64,000 nucleotides of DNA, from the NCBI GenBank assembly GCA_029690005.1, contig CP121458.1, positions 5,289,872 through 5,353,871 of the forward strand, read 5' to 3'. Position 1 is the stretch's first letter; every line of letters begins with the position of its first letter. Made by a program: the position numbers and the translations under genes. Positions 56,847 through 64,000 of the stretch are shown here, piece by piece. Below the pieces are notes generated by a model. That model did no database searches. It saw only the letters and a program-made list of their open reading frames with translations, and was not told the origin of the DNA. Origin of the DNA: Prescottella defluvii. Its GTDB lineage: Bacteria; Actinomycetota; Actinomycetes; Mycobacteriales; Mycobacteriaceae.

Positions 56847-58283
56847 ATGAACACCCGAACCGAGGCCTCCGGTACCTGGGGTCAGCTGCTGACCGGACGA
56901 CATCTCGGCGTCGCCGCCGTGCTCGCCGGCGGCGAGGCGTTGTACGCGACCAACGTCTACCTCACGAGCAGCCTGCTACCCACCGCCATCTCCGACATCG
57001 GCGGGCTCCGCTACTACGCCTGGACGTCGACGGTCTTCCTCATCGCATCGGTGTTCTCCTCGATGGTCGTCAGCCGCACGCTCGTCACCCGCGGCCCCCG
57101 CGGCGCCTACCTGATCGGCCTCGCGCTCTTCGCGTTCGGAACCGCGGTGTGTGCGATGAGCCCGACGATGGAACTGCTGCTGGTCGGACGCGCCGTGCAG
57201 GGTTTCGGCGGCGGTCTGCTCGCCGGACTCGGCTACGCGGTGATCAACTCCGCGTTGCCCCGGCACCTCTGGACGCGCGCGACCGCGCTGGTCTCCACCA
57301 TGTGGGGTGTCGGCACCCTGGTGGGTCCCGCCGTCGGCGGGGTGTTCGCGCAGTTCGGCGCGTGGCGCTGGGCCTTCGGCGCGCTGATCGTGTGCACCGT
57401 CGCGGTCACCGTCCTCGTACCGATAGTCCTGCCACCGCGCACCGGTGAACGCAACCGCGTCGCCGCGCCCGTGCCGGTCGTCCCGCTGGCGCTTCTCACA
57501 GCAGCAACCCTGCTGGTGAGCGTCGCCGGCCTGTCGGCCGATGCCGCGATCGCCGGTGTCGGCGTCGCCGGCGCGGTGGCGCTGGTCGTGTGGTTCGTCG
57601 CGGCGGACCGGCGCAGCCCGCACGGGGTGCTGCCGCCGTCGACATTCACGCGGTCGCCCCTGAAGTGGGTCTACCTGACCATCGCGGTCCTCGCGACGGC
57701 GTCGACGGTCGAGACGTTCGTCCCGCTGTTCGGGCAGCAACTCGCAGGGTTGACCCCCGTCGTCGCCGGATTCCTCGGTGCCGCACTGGCACTCGGCTGG
57801 ACGGTGGGCGAGATTCCGAGCGCATCGGCCGCCGTGCCTCAGGTGGTCCGCCGGATCGTGCGGTCCGGACCGATCCTCGTCGCAGCCGGGCTCGCAATCA
57901 CGGCGGTGGCCCTGGCCGAGCAGGCCGGGAGTGCACGAGTCGCGCTCTGGTCAGCCGGGCTGATCATCGCCGGCGCGGGCATCGGCATCGCGTGGCCGCA
58001 CCTTGCGGTCGGCGCCATGAACGCCGTCGCCGAACCCGCCGAGGGTGCCCGCGCCTCCGCCGCGATCAACACCGTGCAGTTGATCGCCAATGCGTTCGGC
58101 ACCGCGTTGGCCGGCGTGCTGGTGAATCTCGGCGACCAGTCCGAGATGCGCTCGGCACAGCTGCTGCTGTTCAGCTTCGCAGCGCTGGCGCTCGTCGGCG
58201 GTTGGACCGCGTGGCGGGCCGCGCCGCGGGACGCCCGGCCGAACCGGGCGGCCCGTCGCGCCGTCGAGACGATCGCGGGCTGA
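56847..58283 (+). CDS. MFS transporter
   Basis: 478 residues, about fourteen membrane helices. GGLRYYAWTSTVFLIASVFS and GRAVQGFGGGLLAGLGYAVI are DHA2-like motifs; MWGVGTLVGPAVGGVFAQFG is the antiporter motif C. Drug or metabolite export likely. It shows no frame error. Its stop is 2 bases from the target site of the IS element that separates it from the convergent VOC gene. Confidence 0.88.
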   Translation: MNTRTEASGTWGQLLTGRHLGVAAVLAGGEALYATNVYLTSSLLPTAISDIGGLRYYAWTSTVFLIASVFSSMVVSRTLVTRGPRGAYLIGLALFAFGTAVCAMSPTMELLLVGRAVQGFGGGLLAGLGYAVINSALPRHLWTRATALVSTMWGVGTLVGPAVGGVFAQFGAWRWAFGALIVCTVAVTVLVPIVLPPRTGERNRVAAPVPVVPLALLTAATLLVSVAGLSADAAIAGVGVAGAVALVVWFVAADRRSPHGVLPPSTFTRSPLKWVYLTIAVLATASTVETFVPLFGQQLAGLTPVVAGFLGAALALGWTVGEIPSASAAVPQVVRRIVRSGPILVAAGLAITAVALAEQAGSARVALWSAGLIIAGAGIGIAWPHLAVGAMNAVAEPAEGARASAAINTVQLIANAFGTALAGVLVNLGDQSEMRSAQLLLFSFAALALVGGWTAWRAAPRDARPNRAARRAVETIAG

Positions 58284-58287
58284 TCTA

Positions 58288-59237
58288 GAGCGTGTCTCCT
58301 ATTTCGTGAGGGACCTCAGCCAGATACAAACCGCTGAGAGGACCACGCCGGCCCGATAGGTGAGTGCGAGTTTGTCGTAGCGGGTGGCGAGCCCGCGCCA
58401 CTGCTTGAGGGTGGCGAAGGATCGTTCGACGACGTTGCGGCCCTTGTATTTCTCGGTGTCGAACCCGACCGGACGGCCTCCGCGGCCGCCCCGCCGGAGG
58501 CGGTGACGCTTCTGGTCGTCCGGTTCGGCGATGATCGCTTCGATGCCTCTCGACCGGAGGTGGGTGCGAATCGCTTTCGACGAGTAGGCCTTGTCGCCGA
58601 GCACCGCGTCCGGGCGGGTTCGGGGTCTTCCACGGCCGAACCGGGGCACCGACAACGCACCCATCAGGATCGGGAACATCGGCGAGTCACCGGCCTGACC
58701 TGGCCCGATCAGCAGGACGAGGGGACGGCCGTGTCCGTCGGCGAGCTGGTGGATCTTCGTGCCGAGCCCGCCACGGGAGCGGCCGAGGGCGTGGTCAGCC
58801 GGCTCGTTCAGGAGGTTCGTGTAATTCGACAGATCCCCTGTGTCGCGGGTGAGGTTGGTGCCGTGCTGGTGGGCTCGGCAGATCGTCGAGTCCACCGACA
58901 CGGTCCAGTCGACCAACCCGTTTGCATCCGCATGCGCCAGCAGGGAAGCGAGGATCTTGTCCCAGGTGCCGTCCCCGGCGTAGCGGCGGTGCCGTTTCCA
59001 GATCGTCTGCCACGGACCGAAATCCGTGGGTACATCCCGCCAGGCGATCCCGGCTCGGTAGCGGTAGACGATGCCCTCCACGACCCGACGGTTGTCCCGG
59101 AACGGGCGGCCCCGACATCCGTCGGACGTAGGAAGCAACGGCTCGATCAACGCCCACTGCTCATCAGTCAGGTATTCGGTGCGCGACACACGGGACAGTG
59201 TCGCCGATCCGACCGCCCGGATTTAGGAGACACGCCC
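58288..59237 (-). mobile_element. IS5-family insertion sequence, intact
   Basis: 950 bases bounded by terminal repeats GAGCGTGTCTCCTA (left) and GGGCGTGTCTCCTA (right, read inward), one mismatch in fourteen. TA is duplicated on both sides (58286-58287, 59238-59239); the original target was CTAG. It carries one complete transposase, so it may be active. It sits between two convergent stop codons and breaks no gene. Confidence 0.88.
58299..59189 (-). CDS. IS5-family transposase
   Basis: 296 residues in a single frame, DDE type. YLTDEQWALIEPLLPTSDGC is the family N-terminus; the catalytic residues are expected in VDSTICRAHQHG (D), VLGDKAYSSKAIR (D) and GRNVVERSFATLKQW (E). No programmed frameshift is present. 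The start lies 48 bases inside the right terminal repeat. Confidence 0.94.
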   Translation of the reverse strand: MSRTEYLTDEQWALIEPLLPTSDGCRGRPFRDNRRVVEGIVYRYRAGIAWRDVPTDFGPWQTIWKRHRRYAGDGTWDKILASLLAHADANGLVDWTVSVDSTICRAHQHGTNLTRDTGDLSNYTNLLNEPADHALGRSRGGLGTKIHQLADGHGRPLVLLIGPGQAGDSPMFPILMGALSVPRFGRGRPRTRPDAVLGDKAYSSKAIRTHLRSRGIEAIIAEPDDQKRHRLRRGGRGGRPVGFDTEKYKGRNVVERSFATLKQWRGLATRYDKLALTYRAGVVLSAVCIWLRSLTK

Positions 59238-59776
59238 TAGCTGCGAGCCCGCGCGGCGTACACCCGGTCCCATAGGTGACGGTCGGTGCGCGGACCGCCA
59301 CGGGTCTCTGCGCCGTAGCGCGCGATCTCGGCACCGATGTCGAGCGGGCGGGTCGGCGGCTGGGCGGGAACCAGCTCGTCGATCGCGAGCGCGTCGGGCA
59401 CCAGCCAGCACACCTCGAACTCGATCCCGTCGGGGTCGCACCCGTACAGCGCCTTGGTGGAGCAGTGGTTGCTGGCACCGGTCAGCGCGCCGGCGGCGAG
59501 CAGACGACCGCGCATCTCGGCCAGTCCGGTGAGCGTATCGACCTCCCACGCCAGGTGATACAGCCCGACATTGCCCGGCGTCACACCGCTGCCGGGGTTC
59601 GGGCTCTGGAACAGACCCAGGTCGTGGTCGTTCGCCGAGTCCGGTGCCTGCAGGAAGGCGGCGCCGGGGAACGCGCCCGGCAGTGCCTTGAACCCGAGCA
59701 CATCCTGGTAGAAGGCCAGGCTGCGCTGCAGGTCGGACACGAACAGGACGGCGTGGTTGAGTCGCTCGATCGCCAA
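59237..59776 (-). CDS. VOC-family (glyoxalase-like) protein
   Basis: 179 residues. RLNHAVLFVSDLQRSLAFYQ and GLYHLAWEVDTLTGLAEM are the paired modules; the His, His and Glu (in DGIEFEVCW) fit a metal site as in extradiol dioxygenase-like members. TTG 59776 is chosen for the GGAGG nine bases upstream; it follows the SDR stop by five bases, so the two are cotranscribed. The TAG stop shares its last two bases with the IS target duplication. Confidence 0.85.
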   Translation of the reverse strand: MAIERLNHAVLFVSDLQRSLAFYQDVLGFKALPGAFPGAAFLQAPDSANDHDLGLFQSPNPGSGVTPGNVGLYHLAWEVDTLTGLAEMRGRLLAAGALTGASNHCSTKALYGCDPDGIEFEVCWLVPDALAIDELVPAQPPTRPLDIGAEIARYGAETRGGPRTDRHLWDRVYAARARS

Positions 59777-59781
59777 CGCGG

Positions 59782-60664
59782 TCAGCCTCCGAAGTTGTAG
59801 TTGATGCCGGTGAGTTGCTCCGACAGCGACCACAATTGTCGCGCAACGTTTTCGTCGTGCGACTTCCGGTTGGACTGGACGACCTTGGGGTAGCCGCGCG
59901 TCTCGAACATCGACGACGGGCCCAGATAACTTCCACCGGCCGTGTCGAGCACTGTCGCGGCGTAGAGCATCGGCAGCGCGCCCATCTCCGCCGACTGCGC
60001 GATGAACGGGTTGGCCAGAGCCATGATGCGGCTCGAAGATCGACTCCGTGTGCGACTGCAGATTCGTCGATGCGTAACCCGGATGCGAGGCGAGCGCCTT
60101 CACCTTCGACCCCGCTGCCGCGAGGCGGCGCTGCAACTCGTACGTGAACATAAGATTGGCCAACTTCGACTGGCCGTACGCGAGCCAGCGCCGGTAGGTG
60201 CGACGCTCCCAGTTCAGGTCGTCCAGATCGATCGAACCGATCTGATGCATCGCGCTCGACATCGTCACCACACGGTCGCTGACCTTGTCGAGCAGCAGTC
60301 CGGTCAGGGCGTAGTGCCCCAGGTGGTTGGTGCCGATCTGCATCTCGAACCCGTCAGCCGTGCGACTGAGCGGCACCGCCATGACTCCCGCGTTGTTGAC
60401 GAGCACGTCGACCGTGTCGATCGAATCCGCGAAGTCCCGCACCGAGGCGAGGTCGGCGAGATCGAGCCTGCGCACCTCTGCCCGCTCCCCCAGTTCGGTG
60501 GCGACCGCACGCCCCTTGTCGACGTTCCGGCACGCGAGAATCACGTTCGCGCCCGCGTTCACCAGCGCCTTGGCCGCTTCGGCCCCCAGACCGCTGTTCG
60601 CGCCGGTCACGATGTACTTCCGGCCCTGCTGATCGACGATGTCCCCTGCCGTCCATGTGGTCAT
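59782..60664 (-). CDS. SDR-family protein (retinol/WW-dehydrogenase type)
   Basis: About 294 residues. TGANSGLGAEAA, NNAGVMAVPL, the Ser in VTMSSAMH and the YGQSKLAN active site (Tyr, Lys) are present. The frame changes at 60032-60038, an extra base in CTCGAG; restored text is HTESISSRIMALANPF. Oxidoreductase of unknown substrate, paired with the VOC gene. Confidence 0.87.
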
Positions 60665-60716
60665 GGTCACAGCGTACGGAAGGCGGGGCGAACCTCGTGG
60701 GGCATGCGATCGCTTT

Positions 60717-61708
60717 TCACCACGCATTGAGCGCATTCAGGATCTGCGGTCGCGCCTGCCACAGTTCAGCCGACCAGTACGGCCACGAATGTGTCCCGGT
60801 GGCGTGGAACTGGAAGTTGGCCGGCACACCGAGGGTGTTCAGTCGCACCTGGAACGCTCGTGTGGTCACCATCGACACGAACTCGAGCCCCATGCCCATC
60901 GCGGTGTTCCAGTAACCGATCGGATCGGACGGGCTGTCGTACACACCGGGAATTCCGTTGCCGGCCGAGACATACAGCGACAGTCCTCGAAGTTGTGGAG
61001 CCGAGACGAATGGATCGTTGCGCAACCAAGCCGGATCCCACGGGAAGCCCCACATCGAATCCGCGTTGTAGCGGCCGGCGTCGTACATGGCGAGGCGGAT
61101 CGCCTCACGCATTCCAGGAGCCGTCGTGTTGAGGTATCCGGAAAGAGATCCCGCGAATCGGAATTGGTCCCGATGATAGGCGGCGAGAGTCATGGCCGCC
61201 GTTCCACCCATGGACAGTCCCACCACCCCGGTATTCGTCCGGTCGACTCCGAATTGCGAGAGAAAATCGGGAAGCTCGCGAGTCAGGAAAGTCTCCCATT
61301 TGTACGTGATGGGCTGCGCATTGAAGTTGCTGGGGTTGTACCAGTCCGAATAGAAACTCGCCTCACCACCGACCGGCATCGCCAGGGTGACGTTGTCGAG
61401 AGCGAACTGCTCCATCGCATTCGTCTCGAAACTCCAGGCGTTGTAGTCGTTCCGAGCGCGCAACCCGTCGAGCAGGTAGAGCGACGCACTCCCACCCCGC
61501 GCCGCCCATTGAACCTGGACCTTGATGTTTCCCATCGACGACGGGACCCACAGTTCGTCGTAGCCACCGCGCGGAACCGCACGCGCCGTCCCCGCCTCGG
61601 CTGACGCGACGGGGCGGCCAGCAGTGCGATCAGCGCGGTGACCACCGCCACCAGGACCATTGCAGCCGGGTTCCGGCGAACCCCCTGCCGTCCTCCAGAG
61701 AAATACAT
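60717..61708 (-). CDS. Mycolyltransferase (antigen 85 family)
   Basis: About 330 residues. A signal peptide (MYFSGGRQGVRRNPAAMVLV, then a hydrophobic core) is followed, after a lost base near 61610, by LWVPSSMGNIKVQVQW, LDGLRARNDYNAW and the nucleophile GLSMGGTAAMTLAAYH; the His is in GTHSWPYW. These secreted enzymes move mycolic acids onto trehalose or arabinogalactan. The gene is direct evidence for a mycolate cell wall. The family is usually 300-350 residues, so it is full length. Confidence 0.93.
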
Positions 61709-62208
61709 CGAGACTTCCTTCTTCACACGAGCCACCGCACCGCGGCACAAGAATTCCTTCATCGAATTCGGGTCGACTCTGCGGTCAAAACGATCACCGC
61801 TTTCATCCCGGAATACCGAAGGGGCGTTAACAAGAGAAAGGTGTGTCGAATATCTCGAAACAGTTGATTATGAGCGTTCTCTGAGAGTTTCGTCCGATAC
61901 ACATTTTTCGTGCTAGCCCGACAGGATCGGTCAGGGCAACGACGGGACCAGCAGCAACAGCGGTCGGGAACCACGTTCGACGTCGAGACGACGTCTCGCA
62001 GGAGAGAAGAACGGCACCGGACTTCGATCGAAAGAGCCGGCCTCGACGACACGCCCGATCGCAGAAGCTTGACGCGGCGTGGGCGATTTGCGCGGAACGA
62101 AGACAGCGTCCACCACCCACCCCTCGAAGGCGGTGGACGCTGTAACTTACCGAAGGGTAAGGTAAGGGTGTTCGCACGTCAACGCCTCACGGTCGACACA
62201 GGACCGGA
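61709..62208. other. Intergenic region, A/T-richer, no gene seen
   Basis: Divergent gap of 500 bases. It holds the mycolyltransferase promoter and, near the other gene, a hairpin (ACAGCGTCCACC pairing with GGTGGACGCTGT, 62103-62143, 17-base loop) whose role is unclear. No frame here has a ribosome site or a family match. Confidence 0.4.
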
Positions 62209-63123
62209 ATGCCCGGGTACCGTCGGAACGTGCCAGCTGCTCCACTGCCCGTCCGTGACGGCCTCAACCCGACGCGACTGCGGCTCCCGAACCCGGGCAC
62301 GTGGCCGACCGCCCTCGACTATCTCCTCGAGCGGTTCCCGTCCGACCGCACCCGGCTGCTCGAGAAGGTCGCCGCGGGCGAAGTGGTCGACGAACACGGC
62401 ACCCCGGTCGGCGCAGCCATGCCGTACCGGCCCAACGGCTTCCTGTACCTCTCCCGCGATCCGCCGGTCGAACCCCGCGTGCCGTTCGAGATCGACGTCC
62501 TTCACCGCGACGAGGACCTCCTTGTCGTGGACAAGCCGCACTTCCTCGCCAGCACACCCCGCGGGGCCTACGTCGTCGAGTCGGCACTGGTTCGACTGCG
62601 CCGCGACCTCGACCTGCCCGAACTGACTCCCGCACACCGACTGGACCGGATCACCGCCGGCGTCCTCGTGTTCACCGTCCGGCAGCCGGTGCGTCGCGCA
62701 TACCAGTCCCTGTTCGACGAGCGCCGCGTCACCAAGGAGTACGAGGCGCTCGCGCCCCACGACGCGACGATTCCACTCCCCCGCACCGTCCGTAGTCGAA
62801 TCATCAAGGAGCGCGGGGTCTTACAGGCACGCGAGGTTCCGGGCACCCCGAACGCGGAGAGCCGCATCGAACTCCTCGACGTCCGCGACGGCATCGGGCG
62901 GTACCGACTCCTGCCACGCACCGGCAAGACCCACCAATTGCGCGTGCACATGAGCTCCCTCGGCATCCCGATCCTCGGCGACAACTTCTATCCGCGGTTC
63001 TACGACGTCGCCCCCGACGACTATTCGACGCCGCTGCAGCTCCTCGCGCGCAGCATCGAGTTCGACGACCCCCTCACCGGCGTGCGGCGCCGCTTCGACA
63101 GTCGTCGCACGCTCGCGGCCTGA
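62209..63123 (+). CDS. RluA-type RNA pseudouridine synthase
   Basis: 304 residues. The catalytic Asp is in PAHRLDRITAGVLVF, preceded by LLVVDKPHFL; TGKTHQLRVHM is the conserved C-terminal motif. It isomerises a uridine in tRNA or rRNA. A GTG at 62230 is a possible later start (VPAAPLPVRDG). Intact and monocistronic in appearance. Confidence 0.92.
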   Translation: MPGYRRNVPAAPLPVRDGLNPTRLRLPNPGTWPTALDYLLERFPSDRTRLLEKVAAGEVVDEHGTPVGAAMPYRPNGFLYLSRDPPVEPRVPFEIDVLHRDEDLLVVDKPHFLASTPRGAYVVESALVRLRRDLDLPELTPAHRLDRITAGVLVFTVRQPVRRAYQSLFDERRVTKEYEALAPHDATIPLPRTVRSRIIKERGVLQAREVPGTPNAESRIELLDVRDGIGRYRLLPRTGKTHQLRVHMSSLGIPILGDNFYPRFYDVAPDDYSTPLQLLARSIEFDDPLTGVRRRFDSRRTLAA

Positions 63124-63234
63124 TCGATCCGGTTCTTCCCGCTCCGTGGGCGGAACCCGAACAAAGCAAACCAAGCAAGTGCTAGGTTGCCCGGGAAACC
63201 TCTCGTACGGAACGACCGACCCAGGGAGCACGCA

Positions 63235-64000
63235 GTGAGCACCACATCCTCGAACACGACCCGCGCCACCGCCCTCGTCACGGGCGGGACCGGCGGCATC
63301 GGCGCGGCCGTGGTCCGCCAGCTCGCCGCGCAGGGCCACAACGTGGTCCTCACCTACCGGTCGAACTCCGAGGCCGCCGCGAAACTGGTCTCCGAGGCTG
63401 AAGCGCTCGGGGTCCGCGCGGCCGCCCACTCCGTCGACCTGTGCGACGCCGACCGGCTGGCCGAGCTGGTCGAGACGACCACCCGCGACTTCGGCAACCT
63501 GTCGGTGCTGGTGCACGCCGCCGGCCCGCACATCCCGATGGTGCACCTCTCGCGGGTCGAACCGTCCACGTACGCACAGCATCTGGGCGACGAGGCCACC
63601 GCATTCTTCTCCGTCGTACATGCCTGCCTGCCGGCACTGCGCGCCGCGAAGGGATCCGTCGTCGCAGTCACCACGGCGGCCACCGACCGCTACCCGGTGC
63701 GCGACGGCCTGTCCGCGGGAACCAAGGGAGCGGTCGAGGCGCTCGTACGCGGATTCGCCGCCGAGGAGGGTCGTTACGGCGTCCGCTTCAACGCCGTCGG
63801 CCCCGGCATGCTCACCGACGGGATGGCCGAGCGGCTGATCGACTCGCAGAACCTCGACCAGCGCGCACTCGACGTCACGATGAGCCGAATTCCGTTGCAG
63901 AAGTTCGGGACCGCGGTCGACATCGCCGAGGCCGTGTGCTTCCTCGCGAGCGACAAGGCCGGCTTCGTCACTGGCCAGAAGCTCAACGTCGACGGCGGTT
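63235..64000 (+). CDS. SDR-family protein, 3' end outside window
   Basis: 255 residues are visible before the right edge, starting at GTG 63235. TALVTGGTGGIGAAV binds NAD(P), VHAAGPH replaces NNAG, and KLNVDGG nears the C-terminus, so only a few residues are missing. Where the active site YxxxK is expected the sequence reads GLSAGTKGAVEAL: the lysine is there but no tyrosine. It is either a non-catalytic SDR or uses another base. AGCAAGTGCT (63176-63185) upstream is a small palindrome. Confidence 0.8.
   Translation, partial: MSTTSSNTTRATALVTGGTGGIGAAVVRQLAAQGHNVVLTYRSNSEAAAKLVSEAEALGVRAAAHSVDLCDADRLAELVETTTRDFGNLSVLVHAAGPHIPMVHLSRVEPSTYAQHLGDEATAFFSVVHACLPALRAAKGSVVAVTTAATDRYPVRDGLSAGTKGAVEALVRGFAAEEGRYGVRFNAVGPGMLTDGMAERLIDSQNLDQRALDVTMSRIPLQKFGTAVDIAEAVCFLASDKAGFVTGQKLNVDGG

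Noticed and set aside
58299..59189. Programmed frameshift in the transposase
   Set aside because: The gene is one open frame of 296 codons with all catalytic regions.
1..64000. CRISPR arrays, tRNA or rRNA genes, replication origin
   Set aside because: I found no regularly spaced repeats, tRNA cloverleaf with GTTCGA loop, rRNA sequence or DnaA-box cluster in the window.

Overview
The window is high-GC actinobacterial DNA from a mycolic-acid-containing Corynebacteriales, most likely Rhodococcus. Supporting genes are an antigen-85-type mycolyltransferase (60717-61708), an Rpf resuscitation factor, a WhiB7-like regulator, a PrpR-type regulator and a KshA-type Rieske oxygenase. The order Rpf / small conserved gene / helicase-associated protein / XPB helicase / DapC follows Mycobacterium tuberculosis Rv0867c to Rv0858c. 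About two dozen genes are broken by single-base shifts; since these hit housekeeping genes as well (metF, glyA, prpC), I read them as sequence errors and annotate across them.

Layout. 1-6126: Rpf end, small conserved gene, helicase-associated protein, three small genes, XPB helicase and a DUF3239 protein. 6166-16931: an orphan MCE protein with a membrane partner and TetR gene, a hexapeptide-repeat protein, a thioesterase, an ECF41-type sigma factor convergent with its carboxymuconolactone-decarboxylase partner, DapC plus an AraC regulator, a WhiB7-like regulator and TetR, an esterase and a VOC protein. 17001-27100: a minus-strand catabolic cluster (oxidoreductase, Fe/2OG dioxygenase, beta-keto acid cleavage enzyme, MFS transporter, hydrolase, acetoacetyl-CoA synthetase, acyl-CoA ligase) with a divergent AraC regulator. 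27478-32631: a decayed dehydrogenase fragment, DAHP synthase, and an ABC exporter with a two-component system. 32660-49570: cobalamin riboswitch and metE, LysR/YeiH pair, a beta-hydroxyacid dehydrogenase, a beta-propeller protein, prpR and prpDBC, then metF and glyA behind a second cobalamin riboswitch, and an MFS transporter. 49971-54086: a KshA-type oxygenase cluster with IclR and TetR regulators and two copies of one operator. 54159-64000: a Clp ATPase behind a HAIR site, an MFS transporter, an intact IS5-type element, a VOC/SDR pair, mycolyltransferase, pseudouridine synthase and the start of an SDR.

How the genes fit together. metE, glyA and metF form one B12-sensing one-carbon and methionine unit: SHMT makes methylene-THF, MTHFR reduces it to methyl-THF, and MetE uses that to methylate homocysteine without B12. 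prpDBC removes propionyl-CoA without B12, and a KshA-type enzyme fits sterol breakdown, which yields propionyl-CoA. In the 17-26 kb cluster the beta-keto acid cleavage enzyme would release acetoacetate, which the adjacent acetoacetyl-CoA synthetase would recapture.
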